NCBI GenBank assembly: GCA_029055875.1
Contig: JAIDCJ010000009.1
Coordinates: 93,235 to 157,234 of the forward strand
Direction: 5' to 3'
Origin: Clostridia bacterium
Lineage (GTDB): Bacteria > Bacillota > Clostridia > Christensenellales > Borkfalkiaceae
DNA length: 64,000 nt
The translations under genes were made by a program, and so were the position numbers. Shown in pieces: positions 24,601 to 30,395 of the stretch. A model generated the notes under the pieces. It had not been told where the DNA came from and did no database searches. It was given only the letters and a program-made list of their open reading frames with translations. Positions within the stretch are counted from its first letter, which is position 1. Each line of letters begins with the position of its first letter.

Positions 24601-27600
24601 GAGCGGTAACCTCGGAGACGGTAGGGTGACGTACGAAATCTTACCGGGCGGTACGGGCTCTGCGACGATTGACGGCGATATCCTCAATCCTACGGGACTC
24701 GGTACGGTTATCGTGAAAGCGTACGTAGAAGAAACCAGAAACTATCACGGCGGCGAGTGCACGGCAATCATTACCATCGGTAAGAGAATTCCGCAACTGG
24801 GTATTGATAGAAATACCGTGGTGTACGGTGATACGTTGCAGCTGAACGTTACGGGCAACGAAGAGAACGGACAGATTTTGTTCTCCGTGAGGGACGAAAC
24901 GGGCTCGGCAACAATTACTCCTACGAGCGGCATTTTAACACCCGTAAGCGTCGGAACGGTAACCGTGATTATCTCCATTACGGAAACGGCAAGCTTCCGT
25001 GCGTTCACGATTGAAAGAGAAATAACAATCACTCCTCGCCCGATTCAAATCGAATGGGATGAAGATACGCTCGAATTTGAGTATGACGGCACGTTAAAGA
25101 CGCCCGTAGCGAACGTAGTAAGCGGTCTTGTAGAAGGCGATAGCACCGGAATCAACGTACTCGGCGGCAAAATCAATGCAGGCGTTTATACGGCAACGGC
25201 ATCTTCGTGCACGAACCCCAACTATATGATTGATCCCGAATCGGATAATATCAACGTTGAGTTCGTAATTACGCCTCAGATCATTGAAATTCGCATTGAG
25301 CAAACGGAAGCGTACCTTGGAGTACCCGTCACGCTCACGGTCAGCAGTAACTTGCCGATTGATCAGTCGAGGGTTATCTTCACCGTAACCGCTGCCGGCG
25401 GTAACGCAACCTTGGAAGGCAACGTTATCACGGGTACGCAATACGGTCAGGTCATCGTAAACGCAACGCTTCCCGCATCGACGAACTACCAGGGCGCTAC
25501 GGATATGCGTGTCTTTGAAATCAAGAAGTTCGCACCGAACATCGGCTTGGAGAAAAACGAAGTCGTTTACGGATCCACGTTAGATCTCGTAATAACGGGT
25601 AACCTCGGTGAAGGCGCAGCAAGTATCGCGCTCGCGAACAAAGCGGGTGATAGCGGCATGGCATCACTTAACGGCATGAGACTGAGAGGTCTTGCCGTAG
25701 GTAAAGTAACGCTTATCGTAACGATTGCACCTACACCCAACTATGAGGGCGGCGACTTTGAAGTCGAAGTCAACGTCGTTCCCAGACCCGTGGTTCTCGT
25801 ATGGGGCGGTGAGGATCAGGTATTTGAATTCCAGTATAACGGCAAAGAGCAATACCCCGAAGCGCGCGTCATTAACGCTTTGCCCGGAGATGAATGTAAC
25901 GTAACGCTCATCCAAGGCGCAGTTAACGCGGGCAACCACGTTGCCAAAGCGCTCGAACTCGACAACGCAAATTATACGGTCGTAAACGCATTGAATATCG
26001 TAAACGACGAATACGTGAGAGACGTTTCGTTCACGATTACGAAGAGGGTTGCCGAGCTCGAATGGGAAGACGAAGAATTCATCTATAACGGCAGAATGCA
26101 GGCTCCTACTGCTAAGATTCGTAACCTGCTTCCCGAAGATGAGGGCAAGTCAATCCAGATTGTAGTAACGGGCGAAACGCACGCAACGAAGACTTGGGAC
26201 GGCGAAGTTGCAATTGCAACTGCAACCATGATCAGCGACGCAAACTATACGCTCGTAGGCAGCAATAGCATCAGTACGGAATACGTCATCGAACAGCTCG
26301 AAGCAGAGCTTATATGGGACGATCCGGCAGTCGTAGATTACGGCAGTGAAGTAACGCTTCCCGGAGCCATCGTAGGCAACAAAGCATTGCAAACCGACGA
26401 ATGCGACGTCTTGGTGAAAAAGTACGAGCCTACTCAGACGTTTGCGCTGTTCGCGGCAGGTGCGGGTTCGCGTGCCGGCACGGTATCCAATACGTGTATT
26501 GCGGAAGCCTACGGGTTTGAGGGTGCCAATAAGGACGACTACAAGCTTCCCGAAGATAACTTGAAAGAGTATATCGAGAATGCAAAAGAGATTACCGTCA
26601 ACTTCGGTAGCTTGGAGCTCGTTTATAACGGTCAAGAGCAATATCCGACCTGGTCGCTCACGGGCGTTCAGGCAGGCGACGACGTCTCGGTCGAGTTCTC
26701 TTGCGATGAAGAGCCGATCAACGTGAAGTATGCATCCGATAACGTAACGATTGCGTCTTATACCGCGAAGCTCAAGCTCGTTGGTAAAGATGCCGAACAC
26801 TACGCAATCGATATTCTTCAACAGGAGACCGATGAGCAGGGTAACATGCAAGCCTTGGTTGACTTCAAGATCGTGCCCCGTCCCGTAACGGTATACGCAA
26901 CTTCAAAAGACGTTCAGTTGCTGCTTGAGCTCGACGAAAACGGCAAGTTCGTTCTTGATAAGTTCACGACCAAGGATTGGGAGGATTGGTTCTTCCTGAC
27001 CTGCGACGAATTAGTCGGTAAAGATATCGGCGCAGACGTACACACCATCTTCGATGCAGAAAATCTCTTCCTTAGTCCGGCGTTCTACCGCATCACGAGA
27101 GACGAACAAGGCAATATCGTTTCTATTTCCGATGAGCGCGTAATCCCCGGACAGGAAGGACCCGACATCAGCATGGGTGAGTACAAGATCGGTATCATTA
27201 TCGAAAACCTTACCAGACTCGACTGCTTAACGGGTAACTACATTGCAGAAGTCAAACTTTCCGATGATTATGGTATTCTTACCATTCTCCGCGACGACGC
27301 AGTACTCAAGCTCGACGTTTTGAGCGGCTACGAGTTCCTGTATCTCGAAGAAGACGGTTGGGATATCTACCGCAGAGCATATACGGAACTCGGCTGGAAG
27401 CACGGCGAAGACGACGCTTTGTTTGAACGTGTGGTGCTCGGTCAGGTAATGCCTGAAACCACGGTAGATATGTTCCTTGCCAATATTCATCAATCGCAAA
27501 TGATGTCGATTAGAATTTACGATTCGTACGGCAACCTCATCTACGATTGCGGACAGATGATCGACTCGGAAGCATTCATTGGTACAGGTTCAAAGATACA

Positions 27601-27874
27601 ACTCATGCTCGGCGGCGAAGCAATCGATACGGTTTACGTTTCCGTTCTCGGTGATACCGACGGTGACGGCGAGCTTAAAGCGAAAGATTCGTCTAATATT
27701 TCTCAGTACATTATGGGTAAGAATCAAAGTGAAAAGTTTGAGTTGGACGAATATATCTTGGCCGCATTGTTGCAAAACGAGGGAATCATGAGTGCGAAGG
27801 ACGCTTCGACGGTAACATCCATTATTTATGGGAAAGAATCGGTAGAAGATTATTTCTACAAAAAGCAAGACTAA
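6617..27874 (+). CDS. Giant secreted beta-helix / Ig-repeat protein with C-terminal dockerin-like module (7,085 aa)
   Basis: Start: GGAGG at 6601-6605 overlaps the upstream ATG at 6599 and is 11 nt from the ATG at 6617, so translation should begin at MKRKVNNQLL. Residues 42-65 are a hydrophobic export segment. Residues ~95-3990 are right-handed beta-helix-type repeats (MTGGSISGNTA, GGIYV) in eight large units, each opening with a variant of NWTYAVQTSL...LYVPAGANIILDLNGYTIDR. Residues ~3995-6890 are alternating Ig-like repeats of the YDG type (YNGEEQAPVA, about 16) and MBG type (YGDTLTLEITGN, about 16). The last ~190 residues hold a small beta domain, then a dockerin-like pair: GDTDGDGELKAKDSS with an intact Ca2+ loop, and a degenerate second half LQNEGIMSAKDAS. 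No catalytic motif was found, so a structural or adhesive surface role is inferred. First gene of a three-gene operon. Confidence 0.85.
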   Translation: MKRKVNNQLLHNEEKTVSQSGKPTVQTCGREAVKTVSRSKKVLAGVLTLILSVLMLVTGLLVTLLYNNNNGGQELGGNSHVAATTANLTPYLHEDVAEASTWDAAVQNSSASSPRKYKLTADWTAYFAWPRYVFGTNGNCYWDTALYVPTGKSVILDLNGHTINGNNSDASQTGRGDVIVVGGTLIITDSSESGTGKITGGKMGGNSCSQVGGGGLTILSGGTVTLERGAITGNEGHFNNSNAGGVGGVYVAGTFNMTGGSVNGNRIGNDVFNNEGRPNSTAGIWITSTGKMNMSGGTVSGNALEYSSGAIRREYATLGIRVEGTLNMTGGVIEAHTIPNDTHYASSYGVAGVLVQNGGSFTMEGGTIRNNKSLYTGGDSYGAGLFLNTNAVFNMKGGTISGNQLTKNANATRAAGIFCGAGVTLNITGGTITGNTATGTNSVGGVICAPTTKIENATITNNTGALVGGMYLGTTTSTSFAGTNNISGNKVGSTASNLYLPADAKINVTGGLTGSNIGVTSVKGGLITNGFEEHNPGVDPADIFIPDNPKVEITLEDGEASYFLRTNANLWTKAIQTSVANGTQETFRLIEDWTAQSYTGLATNVRSFTEPLSTASAAYYQSCGYVWSATNNYGALYVPATANIILDLNGYSIDRGLTSAATYGFVILMEGKLTIIDSKAPEGGYAPVLDANGNLMKNADGTVQMNAEGGRIKGGWSSTGGNGGGIHVNPGATLNLVQGVISGNRVTAGTNSTFAAGVKLYGNTTTAANFNMTGGVIADNVATTSNASAILGGGIQATYANLNITGGYVAGNTVTSSTSGYSASGISVHLCPSVNVENVKVLGNEGITGITVYQATAATLKNVTVSGNRATTYNLAGGAYLVGNANTVKFKVEDCTFTNNVIATSSSYAGTGYWNRAGGLWCNTGDFTITDTIIANNTTNTGSGGLSFTTANAKLDNVIIAGNTTTYAADTKNGTFNAGGLLVNASTVTATHCHIGSVSAEDNELNGKEYGGNTATANLIAGIISLMNSSVFTFENGTMNDNSSQGHSLSVRGGTTGACTLNLKNVDLIHNEVGYGQAFMLAYGFAHTLNFENVTAERNVSGSSAFALEHSSTLNWNGGRISNNTLYSVILAGTSSVAGSVYLSNVDITDNDCTGNPISVNYVAGSSFVMEGGSISGNDSTLAGGAGAIYVSGSSAAAHGVCRLTDVDVVGNTGYMAGGVYVTNYAEFSMVGGKLEGNTSRGSVGGLRIDANATALLENVVVRSNKALATVNTTAGGIYTLGALTLKTVTIGTPYEADAEKYANKGAYGGLWVNTSGTLTLSGAVVIANNDGEAANNFYYNRTDKKITVAGDLRNSEIYMGTSFIGTFTEGYGLYNTVLPETYFLSDEWFSATEPKYIIGHINEGTALEGTIRQNTNEANWTFAVQTSYSNPSADDPTLGTLTTFKLISDWNANSSGAFNGNIAAAHANGYQSNGSIMVPNVNGVQANIILDLNGYTINRGGNIATGAAGPANGNGYVIYVQGHLTVIDSKMKTKDGRPFELTYDEEGIPHTNAVAPYYDEETGEVVTGGTGTITGANNTTANYGGAFLVGGLTVPDPLNYSLNLLGGNIVNNRSTGNYTGSAITARYKSHIYVENTYFGKNYASGSYSSTITSYLSTTGDTVTVDNCLFVNNTSAASYTLTMLNTSFNVTNSEVRNGSSYGIYYESTLEDTECNIEHVKIIGNKSGINIPKGVGTFTDVIINGGDVGLSVGTLAATSVKAYGVQILNSSVNNASNAAVVVGAYGSLEMYNYTDSKTGEEIPCRIDGSKNAHASGAAALYINGGTFKMEGTEDTPASISNNVSPNSSNLIYTKSGANVELTNVDIKGNTAKANLIGLETTVAKLTDVNITGNTATAANATILVAYTSSELTMTGGSISDNTISATNSTGYGVLTIGYNTAAASHAELYGVTIDGNHGGYATVFVNSRGDSLVMTDCSVTNNTSSVTNAATVIVNAGNATTYGSLSLNNTAIDGNTAPRAALLLGGSAAFSMTGGSVSNNTTTHLNSIVFGLGGSVKDLNGNVGVTLDGVTVSGNNCTRAITLGGDTSFAGLRTSGIGTWTDLVLNNCEISENHGAYFGGIVGNSGVNLTLNNTTVQNNTGVKAGGIYSQGELTLNNSHVDNNTAEGSLNSGDKGAAGGIFVNSGVLNLGAGSSVSGNTCSVPESAGGIYVKGIVEMTGGDIIGNTATGSASAGGVYIFGAATTKLNMSGGSITLNSASDADEANNVKMGAGGVYVAGSGVTAGTLAIEGNVTIDTNLLNGAQQSNSNVYVVDAENVMILVTGELSTSSSVGVYRRPIGVFTKDFGTHNPTVLAEAIFHSDLLLSEVASYDTVREEVVKTAGADIEGYTISYDNEINWAFLVNYSLNHNGETQTFVLYGDWVAPMLNTNTTSFGSDLRAFSNGALQVPAGANMIIELNGSSIDRNLYRADGSGTSAAGRDSGYVITVAGGGTLIIQDNHRKDDSLIREGINDREQGAVYNGSITGGNNATRNRAGGIYVAQNGTLTLKDGMIAGNRGSGSAPVAGGVYVDGTFDMYGGAVNENFGDSAGGIYVSATGTFTLFAGEIKNNSSVSSTNASGVGGVRVVNNGVMYFGDGVSELGKIEISGNTLSTGVNSNLKSDNESYQFQVNGKFGDGTQIGVTRGMNAKITEGYGQYNNVGGTEIDPRLYFFSDDEDHFVTQEGSGTDTEAIMFGYNNRDNWTYAVETSLRFEGATQTFMLYSDWTASRPASTNYTSEFGSNTNAYYRGALYVPAGASIILNLRGHVLDRGLSQNEIRADGFVIYVLGELIIIDEPDSHDETADIGIITGGASRNLAGGVVVGNGGELTLKGGVISGNIASYASGSAGGVYVYGSGDTHFTMTGGEITENRGYDAGGVYVDNGLGGDRNGTFTMTGGSITENRAVSSNIGGVRVNTTGIIELGGGAIIKDNSNGELEKTSNLYLMYANNSGSLATVPPNIQVVEAFTNAADIHITRETIGQFTEGFEESGTVRSTTDVFTSDNDDYFVDTIEVEITLEDGTTKTTHEAFMKCYLASVNWSYTVQMSLTTGTTQTFTLEYDDWTAELSASDGTSFGRGVGYEQGRLWVPVGASIILDLNGHTIDRALDHAVQNGEVFFVQGELTIIDKSDAKTGTIMGGYSTGTGGIYNSGKLTIEAGTITGNRSTAVANGAGIYNSGTLTMTGGTVTGNSGYRAGIYQDTTGIINLGGSVKIDGNFYETEGEDGDTVQTPSNLYIKSNTGVINVIKPFTSGAKISLIREGIGVLTNGYGVYNTVNPETYFVSESPNNIYEVSHIGEGTRLEAAIVSFDNATNWTHAVKTSLANQGAVQTFTLYSNWTPDENHSFGNDVGYLGGALYVPQGANIILDLNGYTIDREFVEAVTRGYVFDIAGSLTIIDSSDEKTGVITGGYSTNTAGGIHVENNGWVDLQEGTLKGNATTSSRDGGAITVNGKLSMTGGVITENEGVVCGGVYVSTSGTLELGGKAKIFDNTKGEDEQANIYLESSRGMVTIISNFTEDAYFTITRKGIGPFTTGYGAFATNVEVTFVSEDELYIVERTSNGQELQMITKDNRLNWEYAVQTSLDTGTTQEFKLWDDWNATNGVFGTTAPYYLNGALNVPVGASISFNLNGKALNRGLTSARANGYVMYVSGELILNDLSSEQTGVFKGGYNSSGSSTGGVYVNRNATFTMNGGRISENSVQGAGGGGVYNNGNFTLNGGVIGAFETDEVSYGGNSGLAGGVFNGPYGTFVMNGGSINGNTSVNNAGGVYIYNSVDSIFIMNGGSITNNTAEDAGGVYVSGKFNMTGGEISGNTAKGTNVTKGGGSGVYVSSSGVFTMTGGVVKENVGLNGVRVYSSGTLNVGGTAQVYNNKNERVYDSTDPHEYRNVYLTVGTQFVNVVEKFEEGAFIGVTRDASGIFTAEYGTYNPNSSPANYFQSDVEAYAVSSAQSNVTGTIEGVIGTPVQQPSKTESPVYDGEWHAILVDYNPKYMSYGPLPQGVIYDEDEGAFKAVNAGEYTISFTLKEGFCWPDGTSGTLNLIVKIEPRVAELEWKHLDDLVYNTREQTPTAIVTNLVPGDVCDVYVTGGQIHAGSYVATASFLSNSNYTLKNAKESDIERGFTISKAEISVEILNDSAAYNTPQVLKVNANVGKDGITFIVIDNTWITYEVDAAGASLIDLNELAGGIILAKEANGTIYVTAVVGETQDTLPATSDPKEIKLTKATPNLGLAETTVEYGTDLELKVTGNDEASATLTLVNGTGEAVLNGTTLTPVKAGKVKITISTEETDHYFAKEVTVTVDITPKVLVIEWDGPFEFKYDGFVHGPEAHATNLVGNDECKIIVGGQQTDAGEYLGENGAHALLTSNPNYTLEGAENLYHDFVILQVPLPVDDKISLVKNTVHYGDTLTLEITGNREDAEVFYEISEPQAWPANRQRGEAVIYYDYGVDEEGNRLTEGDRLDPFTAILEPTGSIGFVLVKVTIGESKNYTGCVYYEYVEILKAKLDASFYTDAERELREVVYGDENCLLEVVGNPENGKVEFTVLGGTGEVQIEGNVLKALRVGQVNIRMHIAATDHYDEQYVSAIITVKPRPVILSWTLNTLIYNGEEQAPVASVANLAFGDRITVLVEGAVNAGIHTARAIGLTGERSENYTLEVEEGALAVTTPFEIQPRKIESITWGNTELLFNGKTQVPAYTLVGLVYGDTCELVMENAGRDVGRYTATAVGVKNTNYYIDETTANRTITYTIIKAPITLQILNEYVLYYNEVQVELEGNIGDGEITYTITTNPSGIATISKDGVIFASDYGYVTIRVEVAETNNTYSGWVEKTVPVKKGEASLDFVKTDVIYGDTLDLEFASIYHPDQISITLQNGTDEAGTGMATLDVINRVLTATGAGEVTLVIYTRETDRYLETVKEITITIHKRILTVEWKDEFTYDGTEKLPVAEEIGNLAFNDRAPEITLEGAQIDAGEYIATVTGISNPNYALLVDEENSINGYLVPFKITKAGLDIEVRPEEIFIDQERVPVEILNNPGGNNFTLELVNDTGSADLIMERDEEGNVSYYITPSAVGEVVLIVHIPASDNYLAYDGQFTITISRLAPEIDLETVEVFYGDNLTLSVTGEGTADREVTYSVANGTGSAELVDATTLLGTGVGTVIVTVTLAETDIYEEQTFEVIVTVKKRPVVLTWDVGEYVYNGEEQAPEATIDNTVFGDTVNVTVRGNINAGSNLIAEAIELDNENYTIVGGTNITVTYTIDRKIVEIEWDEDTRSFIYDCNQHQPTAVVKSGLIEGDECDVIVSGAQTDAYDAWEAAVSGLSNPNYDFDHDSEANTTTFEIKTADPEVTLNEVEVRYHELSELSVTVTPIGGDVTYTIIAGNEFAEIRNGNKIYGLELGTITLQIHVDSTMGSAGVLNTYEKTIEVEITIQKGWQPYELDENTVVYGSDLELELKNYVEAADYKFLEIIRIEGDDGDATLSGNVLTPVHVGKVKVKVEYAETDHYEKTIRELEVTITPYVLEFTWDNAPADEKLIFTYNGQEQAPKAIPEKLFGDDECEILVQGARNAGNWTARATGTSNPNYTIVGSNSIVDHPTQNFTIKPLTVIVEWNDTTLEYTATAQTPKANIANKVEGDVVSFVYEGAQTEMGTYTGDERARIVGLTGRDSGNYTLEGVDAEDLETDFEIVKGHINLRLSTSSTNITYLQSVTVTLTGNIGGGEVTYQVVSGSGRFNTDANGRVTFTPGGAGRVVIRAYVAETEKTYEGYSNTVTIEVAKANWSVGFSYSTNGQNGVAYYGTTTTLRWAPGVSPGFSYTPIANDKGGSWINVNTFRGYGVGTYSIFVTWGGNANFKAGSTWVSIRVQRLPLTIDWQTLEFTYNGTQREPVVVTHTQVTEKGDHYAVRFSGLGTNAGSYVANAVGLKDGGDTYYVLTGDNLSSSYTIGRAEIDPKIITTDAEYGVPLQLLVSGNLGDGRVTYEILPGGTGSATIDGDILNPTGLGTVIVKAYVEETRNYHGGECTAIITIGKRIPQLGIDRNTVVYGDTLQLNVTGNEENGQILFSVRDETGSATITPTSGILTPVSVGTVTVIISITETASFRAFTIEREITITPRPIQIEWDEDTLEFEYDGTLKTPVANVVSGLVEGDSTGINVLGGKINAGVYTATASSCTNPNYMIDPESDNINVEFVITPQIIEIRIEQTEAYLGVPVTLTVSSNLPIDQSRVIFTVTAAGGNATLEGNVITGTQYGQVIVNATLPASTNYQGATDMRVFEIKKFAPNIGLEKNEVVYGSTLDLVITGNLGEGAASIALANKAGDSGMASLNGMRLRGLAVGKVTLIVTIAPTPNYEGGDFEVEVNVVPRPVVLVWGGEDQVFEFQYNGKEQYPEARVINALPGDECNVTLIQGAVNAGNHVAKALELDNANYTVVNALNIVNDEYVRDVSFTITKRVAELEWEDEEFIYNGRMQAPTAKIRNLLPEDEGKSIQIVVTGETHATKTWDGEVAIATATMISDANYTLVGSNSISTEYVIEQLEAELIWDDPAVVDYGSEVTLPGAIVGNKALQTDECDVLVKKYEPTQTFALFAAGAGSRAGTVSNTCIAEAYGFEGANKDDYKLPEDNLKEYIENAKEITVNFGSLELVYNGQEQYPTWSLTGVQAGDDVSVEFSCDEEPINVKYASDNVTIASYTAKLKLVGKDAEHYAIDILQQETDEQGNMQALVDFKIVPRPVTVYATSKDVQLLLELDENGKFVLDKFTTKDWEDWFFLTCDELVGKDIGADVHTIFDAENLFLSPAFYRITRDEQGNIVSISDERVIPGQEGPDISMGEYKIGIIIENLTRLDCLTGNYIAEVKLSDDYGILTILRDDAVLKLDVLSGYEFLYLEEDGWDIYRRAYTELGWKHGEDDALFERVVLGQVMPETTVDMFLANIHQSQMMSIRIYDSYGNLIYDCGQMIDSEAFIGTGSKIQLMLGGEAIDTVYVSVLGDTDGDGELKAKDSSNISQYIMGKNQSEKFELDEYILAALLQNEGIMSAKDASTVTSIIYGKESVEDYFYKKQD
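6918..18600 (+). repeat. Eight tandem large beta-helix units inside the giant gene
   Basis: Eight related coding units begin near 6918, 8330, 10870, 13795, 14825, 15840, 16660 and 17445. Each has a cap-like segment (variants of AVQTSL...DWTA...GALYVPAGANIILDLNGYTIDR), then TIID...ITGG, then GGxYV/MTGG coils, and ends with a variant of FTEGYGxYN. The first three units are long (about 1.4-2.9 kb) and diverged. The last five are short (about 0.8-1.2 kb) and alike, which suggests more recent expansion toward the 3' side. Confidence 0.75.
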
Positions 27875-27885
27875 ATCTTATTCGG

Positions 27886-27915
27886 CCCGAAGGGGGAGGA
27901 AACTCCCCCAAAGGG
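27886..27915 (+). promoter_or_regulatory. GAAA-tetraloop hairpin between giant gene and adaptor gene
   Basis: GGGGGAG-GAAA-CTCCCCC (27892-27909), extendable by flanking CCC/GGG. No T-run follows, so it is not a standard terminator. It sits in the 74-nt gap inside the operon, just before the next ribosome binding site (AAGGAG), and could protect or separate mRNA segments. Confidence 0.55.
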
Positions 27916-27948
27916 TTGATAGATTTCAAAAATTAAGGAGAAAATCAT

Positions 27949-30327
27949 ATGAAGAGCACAAAAAAGAAAGTAATTCTTTCGGTTTGCCTTGCAGCACTTT
28001 TTGCCTGCATTGCAGTAGTAAGTGGCGTAATGCTTGCATTGAACTTGAACAAGCATTCTAAACCGGATGCGGTATCCACTGCGGCTACTGGCCCCGAGAC
28101 GCTCACTACGCCTGCTAAAATGAAATTGACAACTGACCGTACAAGTTTGACACCCGGTTGTAGTGTTACGATTCACGTTTCACTTTCAATTGTTGACACC
28201 GGTGTTTGGTATGCAGCGCAATCAGTTTTGGCGCCTATAAACGAAGACGGTACTATCAATTACGAGCTTGCGCAGTACTTTTCGATTGATCAGTCTTCGA
28301 TTAAAAATCCTACGATAATTGCAGTTGAGAAGGGTGATTATGCGCTTATTTCTAAGCTTTCTTCTTATACCGCAGAGGTTTCGGATTGGTTTAATCGTTA
28401 TAATAGTGAGGATATTGCCACAAAGCAGGGAACGGGAATATTCTTCTATATTTCAAAGTCCGGTAGTGCTTCTTTGGAAACGAATAATGATTTTGAATTT
28501 GAGTTTGTATTAAAGGTCTCCGACTCATTTCCTTTAGATCAATACGATTCAGTATCGTTCGGTCTTAGTCCTGCTTACACGCGGAACTTCTTTACTACAA
28601 TTCCTGACGACGCACATTCCTCAAATCAGAAAGATTATACGGCGCAGGAGAATACCTATTCTTCCAACATTCTTTCCTATGCGGCAAAGAAAGCAAACAC
28701 GGAAGCTGAAATTGATTCGATTAAGATTGTGGTTGACGTGAAGGGAGACCCTACCACCGAAGAATACGTAATTGAAGCGGACGATTTCGTGGGCGGCAAT
28801 TACGATCTCGCGCTTCCCGAAACCTCCGATTTGGATTTGCTCGTATTCTATCCCAAAATGAAAGATGGCAGCGAGAACGCAACCGTGAAGGCGGGTGCAA
28901 CCGCATCTCAAAACGGAACTCCCGCAACGCTTACGGAGCTCGCCCAAGACGGTACGGAAATTAAAGTTTCCGGTACGAACAGATATCTCTACATTCAGGC
29001 AACTCCCGAAGACGGCAATACGACCAACAGAAAGGTTTACACCGTTAAACTTACGTTTAAGTATGCAAGACTGATTAACTTAACGGCAACCTCAGAAGGT
29101 TTTGCAGATACTTCCATCACGAAGTACGATTTAGACTTAGAGCCTACGAACGGCGAATTTGATCCCGATACGTTCAGCTATACGGCGTACGTTCCCGAAG
29201 GAACGACCGATACGACGGTAACGCCCACGCTTGCGGTGGACTACGGTACGTCTACTTCGATTAGGGTCGTGAAAGACGGCGCTTATCAGATCGTTGGCAA
29301 TAAAGTTAGCGTAAACAACGAGGCGGAGCTTTACCTCAGAGGCATTGAAAACGGTGATAAAATCAGCTTTGAACTTACCGCACAAGACGGCTCCACTCAA
29401 ACCTACGATATCACGTTTGAAATCGTTACTACCGATACGAGCTTGAAAGAGGTTAAGGCAACGGGAAACACATCGGGAAAAGATATTCCCAACAACGAGG
29501 AGAAAGCGGAGGAAGAGGGTAAAGATTACTACTTCCGCGTGGCAGACACCCCCGCTGAGGCGAAGCTCACCATCACGCCTAACGATGAAAACGCGAAGGT
29601 GGAAATTAAAAAGGTCGGTTCCGATGAGTTTGAAGAGTTTGATCCCGATAAGGTTTACGACCTCGGCGAATATATCGTAAAAGTAACCGCTTCGGCGGGC
29701 AATTCTAAGGAATACACCTTGGTTTTGGAGAAGTTCGACGGCTTCGAGCTGAAAGCAGGTTCCGATTTTGCATTGATTGCTTTGGTGGAAGATACCAACA
29801 CGTACGGTGAAACTGTTCACTATCGTAGAACGTATGAAGAACTCGATTGGACGCACGGTATCGACGACGTTAACTTAGAAAGATACGTTTTGGGTGAAAT
29901 TGTTGCCGGAACCACTTTAACCGCATTGACGAATGATTTCCTCAAGGTTGATCAAATTTGCGTTTACACGGCAGACGGAACTTTGATTTTCGACGGCGCA
30001 AACGGCGGTATTGTTTCCGGTCATGCAGACGACCTCGTATGCACGAGCTGGAAGGTTGTTTACGGCAGCGGCGCTACGGCAGATATTATCTATGTTTCCG
30101 TCCTTGGTGACGTAAACGGCGACGGTGAGATTACCGCAAAAGACTCGTCGGATATTTCTACACACATAATTAAAGATACCATTAGAGCATTTGATTTCTT
30201 GGAAGTGCAGCTTGCCGCTTATTTGAGTAATGAGGGCGCAATTCTTGCAAAAGATGCTTCAAATGTAAGTGCTATCGTCATAAGAGAGGATAGAACTATC
30301 AATGAATATCTTCGTGTTAATCAATAA
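27949..30327 (+). CDS. Secreted protein with cohesin-like N-terminus and dockerin-like C-terminus
   Basis: 792 residues. Residues 8-33 are a hydrophobic export or anchor segment. Residues ~60-210 form a predicted beta-sandwich beginning MKLTTDRTSLTPGCSVTIHV, with cohesin-like strand pattern and the stretch FFYISKSGSAS...FGLSP shared with the next gene. Residues ~230-590 hold three cadherin-like/Ig-type beta-sandwiches (for example FDPDTFSYTAYVPEGT). Residues ~600-715 are a small beta domain homologous to that in the giant protein (ELDWTHGIDDVNLERYVLGE). The dockerin-like pair is at ~718-792: GDVNGDGEITAKDSS intact, SNEGAILAKDAS degenerate. If the cohesin call is right, the protein could bridge two partners as an adaptor scaffoldin. 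The start follows AAGGAG. It lies 74 nt after the giant gene and 68 nt before the anchor gene. Confidence 0.75.
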   Translation: MKSTKKKVILSVCLAALFACIAVVSGVMLALNLNKHSKPDAVSTAATGPETLTTPAKMKLTTDRTSLTPGCSVTIHVSLSIVDTGVWYAAQSVLAPINEDGTINYELAQYFSIDQSSIKNPTIIAVEKGDYALISKLSSYTAEVSDWFNRYNSEDIATKQGTGIFFYISKSGSASLETNNDFEFEFVLKVSDSFPLDQYDSVSFGLSPAYTRNFFTTIPDDAHSSNQKDYTAQENTYSSNILSYAAKKANTEAEIDSIKIVVDVKGDPTTEEYVIEADDFVGGNYDLALPETSDLDLLVFYPKMKDGSENATVKAGATASQNGTPATLTELAQDGTEIKVSGTNRYLYIQATPEDGNTTNRKVYTVKLTFKYARLINLTATSEGFADTSITKYDLDLEPTNGEFDPDTFSYTAYVPEGTTDTTVTPTLAVDYGTSTSIRVVKDGAYQIVGNKVSVNNEAELYLRGIENGDKISFELTAQDGSTQTYDITFEIVTTDTSLKEVKATGNTSGKDIPNNEEKAEEEGKDYYFRVADTPAEAKLTITPNDENAKVEIKKVGSDEFEEFDPDKVYDLGEYIVKVTASAGNSKEYTLVLEKFDGFELKAGSDFALIALVEDTNTYGETVHYRRTYEELDWTHGIDDVNLERYVLGEIVAGTTLTALTNDFLKVDQICVYTADGTLIFDGANGGIVSGHADDLVCTSWKVVYGSGATADIIYVSVLGDVNGDGEITAKDSSDISTHIIKDTIRAFDFLEVQLAAYLSNEGAILAKDASNVSAIVIREDRTINEYLRVNQ

Positions 30328-30395
30328 AATATAAGCGTAAAACAAATAATTTTATACTGGGCAAATGCCAATCATCTCTATAAGGGAAAACCAAT

